Part shown: positions 36,124 through 46,700 of the stretch, piece after piece | Layout of the letters: the number at the start of each line of letters is the position of its first letter | How positions within the stretch are numbered: position 1 is the first letter of the stretch | From: Liolophura sinensis | Lineage: Eukaryota > Mollusca > Polyplacophora > Chitonida > Chitonidae | Length of the DNA stretch: 64,000 bases | Direction of reading: 5' to 3' | Assembly: GCF_032854445.1 (NCBI RefSeq) | Contig: NC_088303.1 | Span: 10,237,501-10,301,500 of the forward strand | Notes under the pieces: generated by a model | Database searches by the model: none | The model's input: only the letters and a program-made list of their open reading frames with translations | Told to the model about the DNA's origin: nothing | Translations under genes and position numbers: made by a program

Positions 36124-36815
36124 CTGTTATACCGGCCCTCAGCACTTAACCGGTTCTCAGCACTTAGCCGGTTCTCAGTACTTCACCGGTTCTCAGTAGT
36201 TCACCGGTTCTCAGCACTTAACCGGTTCTCAGTACTTCACCGGTTCTCAGTACTTCACCGGTTCTCAGCACTTAACCGGTTCTCAGTACTTCACCGGTTC
36301 TCAGCACTTAACCGGTTCTCAGTACTTCACCGGTTCTCAGCACTTAACCGGTTCTCAGTACTTCACCGGTTCTCAGCACTTAACCGGTTCTCAGTAGTTC
36401 ACCGGTTCTCAGTACTTCACCGGTTCTCAGTAGTTCACCGGTTCTCAGCACTTAACCGGTTCTCAGTACTTCACCGGTTCTCAGTACTTCACCGGTTCTC
36501 AGCACTTAACCGGTTCTCAGTACTTCACCGGTTCTCAGTAGTTCACCGGTTCTCAGCACTTAACCGGTTCTCAGTACTTCACCGGTTCTCAGTACTTCAC
36601 CGGTTCTCAGCACTTCACCGGTCCTCAGCACAACCAGTTCTCAGTACTTCACCGGTCCTCAGCACTTAACCGGTTCTCAGTACTTCACCGGTCCTCAGCA
36701 CTTAACCGGTTCTCAGTACTTCACCGGTTCTCAGTACTTCACCGATTGTCAGCACTTTACCGGTTCTCATCACTTAACCGGTTCTCAGTACTTCACCGGT
36801 TCTCAGCACTTAATC
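36124..36815. repeat. 18-bp satellite, about 38 copies
   Basis: The unit is CGGTTCTCAGTACTTCAC with three main versions (CAGCACTTAAC, CAGTACTTCAC, CAGTAGTTCAC) in an irregular order. Most junctions create the palindrome ACCGGT. There is no open frame of note. Confidence 0.96.
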
Positions 36816-36839
36816 AACAGCATAAATTAGCATGATGAA

Positions 36840-37462
36840 CGCCAAAATAATTAACAAGTTACACAGACAAAGTTTAAACCAGACAAAATGACAAGTTACA
36901 CAGACAAAGTTTAAACCAGACGAAATGACAAGTTAGACAAAAAGAAAGTATACGCCACAAGAAATGACAAGTTAGACAAAAAGAAAGTATACGCCACAAG
37001 AAATGACAAGTTAGACAAAGACAAAGAAAGTATACGCCACAAGAAATGACAAGTTAGACAAAAAAGTATACGCCACAAGAAATGACAAGTTAGACAAAGA
37101 AAGTATGCGCCACAAGAAATGACAAGTTAGACAAAAAACGTATACGCCACAAGAAATGACAAGTTAGACAAAAAAGTATACGCCACAAGAAATGACAAGT
37201 TAGACAAAGAAAGTATACGCCACAAGAAATGACAAGTTAGACAAAAAAGTATACGCCACAAGAAATGACAAGTTAGACAAAGAAAGTATACGCAACAAGA
37301 AATGACAAGTTAGACAAAAAAGTATACGCCACAAGAAATGACAAGTTAGACAAAGAAAGTATGCGCCACAAGAAATGACAAGTTAGACAAAAAAAGTATA
37401 CGCCACAAGAAATGACAAGTTAGACAAAAAAGTATACGCCACAAGAAATGACAAGTTGCACA
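36840..37462. repeat. 36-bp satellite, about 17 copies
   Basis: The unit is AAATGACAAGTTAGACAAAA followed by AAGTATACGCCACAAG. Length variants have AAAGAAAG. The first copies carry TTACACAGACAAAGTTTAAA instead. It begins about 25 bp after the 18-bp satellite. Confidence 0.95.
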
Positions 37463-37704
37463 GGCAAAGTGCACCAGAAGTATTTAGACCGACTAAGAAG
37501 GCAGCAAGAAAGAAGAAGTTAGAGGGTTAGAAAGACGTAGATTTACGTCATTTCCACAAAGCACAAAATAAACAAGTACTTAAATCCTTCAGCATTTGAA
37601 CATATTGATGTTTGTCTTTCTCTATAAAACCTGCTGATCGACTACTAAAGCCATTGTGCCGGATCTTTTCTTCAGTAACCGTTCGATCTTTGGCATATCT
37701 TTTG

Positions 37705-37875
37705 TGGTATGTTTGTTTGGTTAATGTTTTATGCCGTACTCAAGAATATTGAAATTATACGACGGCGGCCAGCTTTATGGTGGGCGGAAACCGGGCTGAG
37801 CTCGTAGGAACCTACGACGGCGCGCAGGCTGCTGTCAGAACATCCCACGAACGGCTGGAGAAGAGGCCCATCTTG
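37705..37875 (-). repeat. SINE, 5'-truncated
   Basis: GGTTAATGTTTTATGCCGTA CTCAAGAATATT.. TACGACGGCGGCCAGCTTTA TGGTGGGCGGAAACCGGGC .. CGCAGGCTGCTGTCAGAAC matches the antisense 3' two thirds; the tRNA head is missing. Confidence 0.85.
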
Positions 37876-40853
37876 TGGTGTACACAATACACGACCAAGT
37901 CTGATCCAATCCCACAATCGTCAGTATGATAAAACAAACAGCTTGGTGGAAACACTCTGTGACAACTGACTACCCATTTATTTTAAAACACCTGATGGTG
38001 CAGTTAGTATCAGTTTTGGAAAATTGATTTAATTTAGTAGTGTGACTTCAGAAAATTACATATAGTTTAATGACTGTTGCTAATCCTTTCACATTTCATT
38101 CCTTCTTTGTTGCAGATTATGGTGAATAGCCATTGACATTTTATTCTTTTTAGAGAATTTTACAAATGCGTTTCCTAAAGCTAGTACTAGCACAAAATAC
38201 ACTGCGTTCTTGCATCCTGAGTTGTCAAGATACATGCATAAAACGTAAATATATGTTACCTCGTGTTGCCTGTATTCTATATATAGTGCTTCCTAGATCA
38301 TGGAAATGTGACAAAGACTCGCGTGTGTAGAATCAGTGAATCAGTAAACGTTTACGAGCTCAGGAGGAGATGCACATGTGTGTTTCAAAAATGAAAACAT
38401 AATATACAGTGAGTAAGTGCTTCAGCGTCGTACTTAACAATTTTTCAGTCACATGATCACAAAAAGTATAGAATAACTGTCACAGTTTGTGGGTTCCACC
38501 AATCTGTGCTTATGCATTCTACATGTAGCTCTAAAAAGCCCTAGAATGTAGGGCCTAATATTAGCGGGTGGGATTGTATGTTACGTGCCGGGAGTGTATT
38601 TCTGTCAGACCTTTTAAATGCTGTGCATTTGCTTGCATAGGTAACAATCCTTTATGGTCTAGCTCATTCTGTCCTAGCCACAACGGATTAATTAATTTTG
38701 TTTCTTATCCGCAATTCAGTATGCAGAACTGATGTAGAAACCAATACATGTACAGACTTCTGATGTAGAAACCAACAAACGTACAGATTTCTGTAAATGA
38801 AGTAAAATTATTTTAAGGCCTTTAAAGAACTATCGAAGCTGTAGCCACCAACATCAAATCTCTATATGGAAACAGTAAAATGTTCTGAAGAAACTCGTAT
38901 TACCGTCAGATATCAGTGAAGTAAAACAAATTTGAAACTAGTTCATATATTTCAGTTAAAAATCATACTAGAATTGAAAAACATGGCTGTGAACAACACA
39001 ACGTCTGTGCAATTAGAAAAAAACATTTTTGTCGATGCATATAGTTGTATATATGGTAAAAGTCACCAGCACTGAATAACAAGAAGCCAGCATATAGTTT
39101 TTACTATTTCTCACTCTACAACGCCAATATTTCCCCTCTCGGATACACCATTCTTGTCAGAACCAAGTCGTGAAATTATTGTATTTGGCTTCAACTAGCC
39201 AATCAAGTCAAAGTTTTCAGAGTGGCGTAGTAATATTTAAACTCGCATGTAGTTAATACCCCTGATACCGTGAATTAGTGTTAACTGGTCAACATTATAA
39301 AGAATTGAGTAATAACATTCCTTTTTATAAATGGAGACTATTCTTATGTAAAATAGCAGTCCATAACCTATCCAATCCTGTAGCCATGACCCTGGCAATT
39401 CTTTCCATGATAATGGTTCCACGTGCTGGATTCCTCATATGGCAACGAGCACTAGGCTTTCTCGTAAAACACTGTTTGCCTCATGTGTTTTCCACACTGA
39501 TTTTGAGTACTCCGAACATTACATTATCTGAAATTGTGGGTTATAAAAGGAGACGTGTGATATTCCGAGGCAAATCAGACAGACAGCAGAGGTCAGAGTA
39601 AGAAACTGCTAACGGTGACTGCTGACTGATAATCACCACATTTCTAAATCTCACTGAAGAAAACCCAAACAGTTAGACAGTACACACAGACGACTACCGA
39701 CTATTTGGCTAATATCAGATATGACATTGTGTGAAACCATTTACAACGCATAAAGAAAGAAACTTACAGAAACACCCGTCGAAATGGGGATTTTTCTTTC
39801 ATAAAAAATGCGTTAGGTTTGTATTGGTGGTCATGTTTCATTAGATATAACTCTGGTGTTGCAAGTTTAGTCTTTGGAAGTGTCAGTATGTGAGAAGTGA
39901 AATCACGGTAAATTTATAGAACTATTAAACCTCAGAATTCGTCATTGGTTATAGACAAACTTAACACCTTTTCCATCTCTACATCGATAAAAGTAACTGT
40001 AATTGAAGTGAAAAAGCTGTTATATTTTCATTAAAAAGGCAGAATTCATGGCAAAAATATGAGAATCTAAATATTTAGTATTTTGAAAAAAAGAAAGAAA
40101 AAAAGCTGTGTTTTTAGAATTATTAAAGTTGTTCCAAATAAAGTTGTGATGGTGATAACACGGCGATTTAGTGTTTCTCATCAGGTGGCAACTTCAATTC
40201 CAGTGAGATTTGCGTTATGAATGTGATACATTGTTTAATGTCACTATTTCAATCTAAACATTTACAGTCAGACATTCCTTTAGTTGTTGTTAATTGGAAT
40301 TAATCGTGCCGTTTAATGAGTATAAACTTTTTAGCTTGTAAATGTTTTTCAATTTCAGTCTTAACCATTGGTCACTTTTATTGCTATTGTGTAAAACTAA
40401 TGATATGCACTTGACTTCCTTCATTGGCTCCAGCTTATAGGCTGCTGGCTTGTCCCCGTGCAAGCTGGGTCATCGGGTGCAAATGTTCACTACTTGGAAC
40501 TGCGAGGATAATCTAAGAAAGTAAAAATCTACTTTTGAAGATATCGTTTAAAGGTGTAAATAATAAGTTTTGTAAGAAAACGGCAGATTTCATTTACCTG
40601 TCACCTACTGTATAAGCATTAGTCGTAAGCTTGTTCTGTGTGACTTAACTTGTGTGTGAAAAGCCCAACGAAATTCGTTTCTGAATAATCCGGATGTGCT
40701 TTGTGAAAATGCTTTGTAGTGTGAGCAAAATATTATACAACTCGAATCCCTGTTTTATGATTAATGTCAATTCGTCTGTTAATTTTTAGAATCGCGATCC
40801 TCTAATAGGCTTAAGTGGTATGCATCTTAACACAAGGTCTGTCGTTCTATAGT
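37876..40853. other. Spacer, no gene supported
   Basis: A 107-codon frame at 39278-39601 has no motif, and its composition resembles its surroundings. Confidence 0.45.
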
Positions 40854-41018
40854 CTCTATGTATCAGTGACATTGCAAAGCCGATGGGCCCTCGCTGATTC
40901 GGCTGAGGCTTGCTCTATGTACCAGTAACATCGTCACGCCGATGGGCCCTCGTTGATTCGGCTGAGGCTTGCTCCATGTACGAGTAACATCGTCACGCCG
41001 ATGGGCCCTCGATTGACT
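40854..41018. repeat. 59-bp tandem repeat, nearly three copies
   Basis: The unit runs TCTATGTACCAGTAACATCG TCACGCCGATGGGCCCTCGT TGATTCGGCTGAGGCTTGC. Copy 3 is cut after GGGCCCTCGATTG. Confidence 0.92.
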
Positions 41019-41248
41019 GTTTGACTGCACGCAAACCAGTCATTACCAGCGTTACTCGATCTAACAGCCGCATTCCTCCCTCATTCCACTCTCACACGCA
41101 AGACAATTCTCTGTCTATAAACGATACCCTGCCATTAGGACAGCAAGTTAGTTTAAAAGTCATTTTGTGTCTGTGTCGGTATATTACAAACGTTAAACAT
41201 GAAACTCGACGACATAAAGCGGACAGAATCTGCGTCGGTAGTACATAC

Positions 41249-41760
41249 GAGGTGATTAGCGTACCAGCGCGGCTCAATGACCCATAAGCCTCTCAAATCC
41301 AATTCATGCTAGCTTCCTCTGCGACCGTACGTGAGATTTTTTTTTTGATTGTTGTTTTACGCCGTACTCAAGAATATTTCACTTATACGAGCATTATGCG
41401 AGCATTCACAAGCATTATGGTGGGTGGAAACCGGGCAGAACCCGGGGGAAACCCACAACCATCCGCAGGTTGCTGAGAGACCTTCCCACGTACGGCCGAA
41501 GAGGAAGCCAGCATGAGCTGGTCTTGAACTCACAGCGACCGCATTGGTGAGAGGCTTCTGGGTCATTACGCTGCGCTAGCGCGCTAACCAACTGAGCCAC
41601 GGAGGCCCCCCGTACGTGAGAACATTCGTTACTAGCCTGCAGATGGTCGTGGGTTTCCCCCGGACTCTGCCCCGTTTCGTTCCTTGATAATCCTGGCCGC
41701 CGTCGTATAAGTGAAATATTCTTAAGTACGACATAAAACACTAATCAAATAAATAAATAA
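41249..41760 (+). repeat. SINE (plus) split by a nested SINE
   Basis: The host copy begins GTGATTAGCGTACCAGCG and runs to CTCTGCGACCGTACGTGAGA (41336). It resumes at 41610 with the same CCGTACGTGAGA, then CTGCAGATGGTCGTGGGTTT, GGCCGCCGTCGTATAAGTGA and an (AAAT)n tail ending at 41760. Confidence 0.92.
41337..41609 (-). mobile_element. Full-length SINE inserted into another SINE, with target-site duplication
   Basis: In antisense it runs from a poly-T tail and TTGTTTTACGCCGTACTCAA through GGTGGGTGGAAACCGGGCAG and the complete tRNA-like head (AACTGAGCCACGGAGGCCCC). It is bounded by the 12-bp direct repeat CCGTACGTGAGA at 41325-41336 and 41610-41621, the duplication made on insertion. A small local expansion (GAGCATTATGCGAGCATTCA) interrupts its core. 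Confidence 0.93.
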
Positions 41761-41775
41761 AATGGACATTTACCT

Positions 41776-42508
41776 TTCTACTAGCTCTGCAGGGCTGAGA
41801 TTACGTAGACTATCACAGCCATGTGTTGTTCCATAAGCTTACCTTGAACACCTCAGTACTTCCCTTGCTGGCTTTAGTATACTACTGCTGGTCACCAAAT
41901 AATTTGTCCGTCCGTGGTCATAGTCATGTCAGCTATCAATTTCAGGTAGGTGTTGCCATGTGTCATCACTTGTAAATTCAAACAAGCATGAAACTAATGG
42001 AAAGTGGATAAGATCCCAACTCCAACCGCCATGTTTGAATACATACTGCTCACATCTCATACAAGGGAGATAACTACTGACATTAATGGCAATTATCATA
42101 TTTGAATGTCTTATTTAATCTTTTCTTCATTTGTTTGAGGATTTGTTTATTGATCAATGCTGATTATGGGTTCCTCAAGGTCATTTCTGGCGAGTCTGAT
42201 CCAAGACAAGTAGCCAGTATGCCTGTCAAAAAATCTGATAGTGGCAGTGATAATTGTATACGTGGCGGTTGGAGTTGGAATTTATCCACTTTCCACTAAT
42301 TTCATGCTCGTGTGGATTTACTAATGATGACACATGGGAACACTTACATGGAATTGATAGCTGAGATGACTAAGACTACGACCAGACAAATTACTTAGTG
42401 CCCAGAAGTAGTGTACTAAAGCCAGCAAGGGCAGTGCAGAGGTGTTCAAAGCAAGCTTATGGAACAGGACAAGGCTGTGATAGTATACGCCCTACAGAGC
42501 TACATTTT
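41776..42508. mobile_element. Fold-back element with inverted arms of about 250 bp
   Basis: The left arm (about 41776-42042) and right arm (about 42243-42508) are inverted, imperfect copies. TATCACAGCC .. GTTCCATAAGCTTACCTTGA pairs with GCAAGCTTATGGAAC .. GGCTGTGATA. CTTGCTGGCTTTAGTATACT pairs with AGTGTACTAAAGCCAGCAAG. AGTGGATAAGATCCCAACTC CAACCGCCA pairs with TGGCGGTTGGAGTTGGAATT. A loop of about 200 bp lies between and has no transposase. It is either a non-autonomous fold-back transposon or an inverted duplication. Confidence 0.85.
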
Positions 42509-43180
42509 AAAAAGCTGGAGTTGACATGTGAAACATTTCACATGTGGCTAATAGACCAATTCGGTTTCTGGCAATAATCTGTGTTGTAAGTCAGTCAGTT
42601 TCAGCACTTTTATTTGCTCCTCATGTTGGTCAGTCAGGCTATTATATATAGTATATAGATGTATGCATATTTTGCCAGCATATTTAAACGGGTAGTATTT
42701 GGCACCAATGGATAGCGAGTAACACGTCTGAGTATCATCGTTTCTATTATCTATATGTACCAAGACTATACCGCCCTTCAATATACTGTCACTCATAGAA
42801 CACAGCGAAGATTGACAGGAAGTTCATTCAGATATTTCCTACAAATGAAATTACTTACATATCGATAATGTCGTTGGTCACCTAACTGTTTTTTTTAATC
42901 ACACTAAAGCTGTTTTACATAGCTTCCTCATTGCGCGCACCATTAAAAGCCTTTGAGAATCTACTCATTGTCAGAGAAAAGAAGCCCTGTCAAACACTTT
43001 ATTCTACATATTTAGATGAAAACATTTTTATTACATGTTCATTATAATAGTTTCTTTCCCTACTAGCTAAAATGCAGGACATGCTGTAAATAATTTGCCG
43101 GACAGTGTGGCGACAGCTTTAATGAATGAGTAACAACGAACAGCCATTTCGATGAAAAAAGTGTCAGTAACATTAGATTA
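42509..43180. other. Spacer, nothing recognised
   Basis: No coding or repeat signal. Confidence 0.45.
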
Positions 43181-43229
43181 ATTGATTGATGTTTTACGCT
43201 ACACTCAAGAATATTTCACTTATACGTAT
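43180..43229 (-). repeat. SINE 3'-end fragment
   Basis: ATTGATTGATGTTTTACGCT ACACTCAAGAATATTTCACT TATACG is the antisense tail end only. Confidence 0.75.
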
Positions 43230-43612
43230 TTGATATGCAGGTGTAACTTACATGTGTATAAACTGACCGATAGAAAAGAAGCCTTGGTTATTTTTAAATA
43301 ATGACTAACAAGGAAGGAGACATATAGTCATGAGAGAACTTTAGACAAACACGTATCCTGGACCAATTTACGCAATACAGGTGATTGTTGTCGACTTGGA
43401 GGAAGTTTTTGTATTGCATTTGATGATATTTATATCATGTATGTATTACACATGGTACGTCATCATCTTTCTTTGCTGCCTGAATAGACCTACTGGGCCT
43501 CCTACGTGAGTGAATGGACTGTGAGTATGCAAATAGCGTGGAATACGGAGCAATTTGACAGGCAGATCAAATCTCTTTTGATATTACGTGATTTTATACT
43601 TCAGATCAGGGC

Positions 43613-43619
43613 TATAAAA
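43613..43619 (+). promoter_or_regulatory. TATA box of the peroxidase gene
   Basis: GGCTATAAAACG lies 113 bases before the start codon in the ATG-bearing exon. A start of transcription about 30 bases on would give a 5'-UTR near 80 bases. No other promoter element was identified. Confidence 0.6.
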
Positions 43620-43725
43620 CGTCAGTGGCTTTTGAGCAGTTGACATCTTCGGAAGCGCCATCCACTCAACACTGCGTCCTGCTCTGTTATATTTCACCTC
43701 ACTTTGTTAAAGGATCGAACTCAGC

Positions 43726-43730
43726 ATGAG
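43726..43730 (+). CDS. Peroxidase first coding exon, only ATGAG
   Basis: Five coding bases before donor gtaggt. Joined to 48138 they give M-R-C-L-W, the start of a good signal peptide, across a 4.4-kb intron. The following in-frame ATG inside exon 2 would truncate the signal peptide. Confidence 0.75.
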
Positions 43731-46700
43731 GTAGGTTTCTACTATATTTTGAAGAACTTGGCTTATGTTATTTTTTTTATTTATTTGATTGGGGTTTTGC
43801 GCCGTACTCAAGAATAGTCCACTTACACGAGGGTGGTCAGCGTTATGATGGAAGTAAACCGGGCAGGAGACCGGAGGAAAGCCGCGACCGTCTGTAGACC
43901 ACAGTCAGACCTTCTCATGTCCAACTGAAGAGCTTGGCTTGTGTTTCTTGTATTTATTTTATCATTCGTACAGAAGACAGGACACCGTTGTATCTCCAGA
44001 GCTTTGCTAACATACTTGAATGCTTATCAATAATTTAAATATCAAATTAAGATATTCAAATGTACCTGTGGCAGCAAGCTATAATTTACCGGAACTTCAG
44101 AAATGCAGGTAAGGCGCCAAAATAACGCATTTTTGAGTCATAATAATGAAGTAAACCATCTATTTGTCTTTTCATCGGATACTTTAAGCTCATGGAAATA
44201 ATATGTTAAGTACATGTAGGTATGTCAGGTAAAAACTACAGCCCGTTATACCCGAGTGGAGAGCATGGAACACCGGCGCCGAGTTGGTCCTACAGGTACA
44301 CATATAAAATGTGACACGCGTTTCATTAGGTCTTATTGTTAAATTTTACTGAACAGATATTATACCTCAAGCTCAAAGGCTGTCACTGTAAATGATTAAT
44401 AAGAGCGAAAAAGTTGATACATGTGTGTCAAAGCGAGATAATACCGAGCGAATCCTGAGTAACTCTTTTTACATTGCACCAGTGCCCACTCCTCTCGTGT
44501 ACAAATCACGTGGTCAAGACGGTAATTGTAAACACGTTATTAATGGTGTTTGAAAGTAAAATCATGCTGAGGATACAAAGCAGACTGAAGGGACGCACAT
44601 GTATAGACATCGTGTTTGAATGACTGCATGTATGAGTTAAACATTGTAATATTTGTGCGTATAAACAGTGAATGAACTCACTGTGCACATAATGGGACAA
44701 ACTGTGGGAAGGTAAATAACAAATAAAGAGTGAGATAATCAGGAGATGTACATGTAGAGAGATGGCTATGGTCTATGTTTGTCCTAACAAATGCTGAGAG
44801 AAAAGTGAAGAAGTGTAGCCCCACATGTGACACTAGAGTACAGTACTGCTTTCCGGTATACCCATGAAGTATAAATCGTGAATATTCCCATCTGCTGTTC
44901 AACTCTAATTGGTATTTATGATATGAAAGGGACGACAACATATTCTTACGTATGAAGGTGTATGGTCAGGTGTGTAGATTTGGCTCTGTTTTGTAACTTT
45001 TATTTCATCTGTCGGTTCACGAGATTGTTGTGTCATTCGTTGTTTCAAGTATACATTGTGGCTATGAGAGTTGTCAACAGTCAGGCTTCTCCTAACTGAT
45101 TTTCCAGGTAACAAGCTACATACCGGTACAGGTAACAGCTACTGGTATGCCATATGCATTTTACGACGTCCATCAATCTCCATTATCTTGAGTTTCGCTC
45201 GAACAACTCCAGTATTTTAACTGAGAACATAGAAATTCAATACTTCCCTAATTTTATCAACCTATCCCCATCTGACTGGCAGATAAATCTTCCCTCTCTG
45301 CGCCTTCGTAAATCACACTCTTCTTACTGCACCACTGAAACCAAGACAACGGTAGTTAACCCTACCATTAAAACACATTCAATACACTAAAATAAGAATC
45401 ACGAAACACGAATGTGATGCGCGGTGATGGTGTTGGAATGAAGAAGTGATGTTTATAACTTAATCGATCTCTACCTCGGAATTGTGCCACGGATTTGTGC
45501 TCAGGATTTTAAACTAGCTCATACAAAATAGGCCATTGTATGCATACGGCATGAGTCCATAGTGTTACATGTGTCATGTTCTGCCCCTACGGAAAGCGTA
45601 AAAAAAAAGTTGAAAGCACAACACATTAGGCTGGCACAAATTTGACAATTTAGACCGATTACGCTGGGTTCATCGTAAGGTGTATGTAGTACTGTGTAGT
45701 AGAATTGCAAATGTTTCATGGTTGTGTGGGTTTTGGATTTTACTTTTGAACTGGAGAAGTGAATAATAGTTGTTTCTCCAGATTATGAAAAATGAATGCT
45801 CATTAGAACAGACTACAACTAGCAGGGCTGTTGAGGTTATAACGATTTCCTAGGCCTCAGAATCTTCAAACTCTCTTACTCTTCTGTCAGACTTAATACT
45901 ACCTCTTAAAGTCTTACACTTGAATTTGAATACGGACTTAAAGCTAATTGTCGATGTTGTAATTGAATTTAAAGACAGTTCTAAGATTTAAAACATAAAC
46001 CTATAACGTATATCTCAATTTTAGCGTAGCCATCTTTTCTCAAGCTAAAACTATGTGTGACTTCTATTGATGTAGAGGGAAGTGAGCGTTGTTTTGGCGT
46101 TGGTGAAGAAAAAAAACACTTGAAGTGTGGGTAACTGCACTTGCCAGTTATACATGTAGGTGATAATAAATGATTTTTTAAAATCTATTTTGTTGTTTTT
46201 GAAAGAGCTGGGGCCACTACCTCATGAGTCAAAGTGTTGGTTCTTTGGGAACATCGGCCTCTTGATCAAAGAAAATCAAAGATCAAAGAACTTTTCGTCG
46301 CGTGACAAGCAGATAGGTGTATGTACACTTTGGTGGAAGACAGTTCCGGAATGTGAAAACCTCTTTCACATGTCTGTATATCAGTTTTCTTAACAGCTGA
46401 CATCCGGTTGATCAATTCTGATTTTGGAATACTGTAGCTGTCACAGTTTTATTTGTACAACATTTCTTGTGTCAGGTAATTCTGAAAAAGACTGAAAAAT
46501 GAACAAAAAAAGTTTCAGGTGAATCACTCGAGTCTATCTGACCTCGAGTCATTTAATCTTTTGTGGAGAGCGTCTATTGTAACTGACAAGTCCTTTCGAA
46601 CACATTTAATAATGAGGCATGACCCTGTGACAGCCTGCCTACATTTGTCACGTACCAGACATGGACGAGTCAATGCACGTTCTAGTGCTAGTGTGGTGAG

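Noticed and set aside
36124-37462. CRISPR-like array
   Set aside because: Units are contiguous tandem repeats with no unique spacers, in an animal genome.
39278-39601. 107-codon frame
   Set aside because: No family motif, no start or splice context, overlapping shadow on the other strand.
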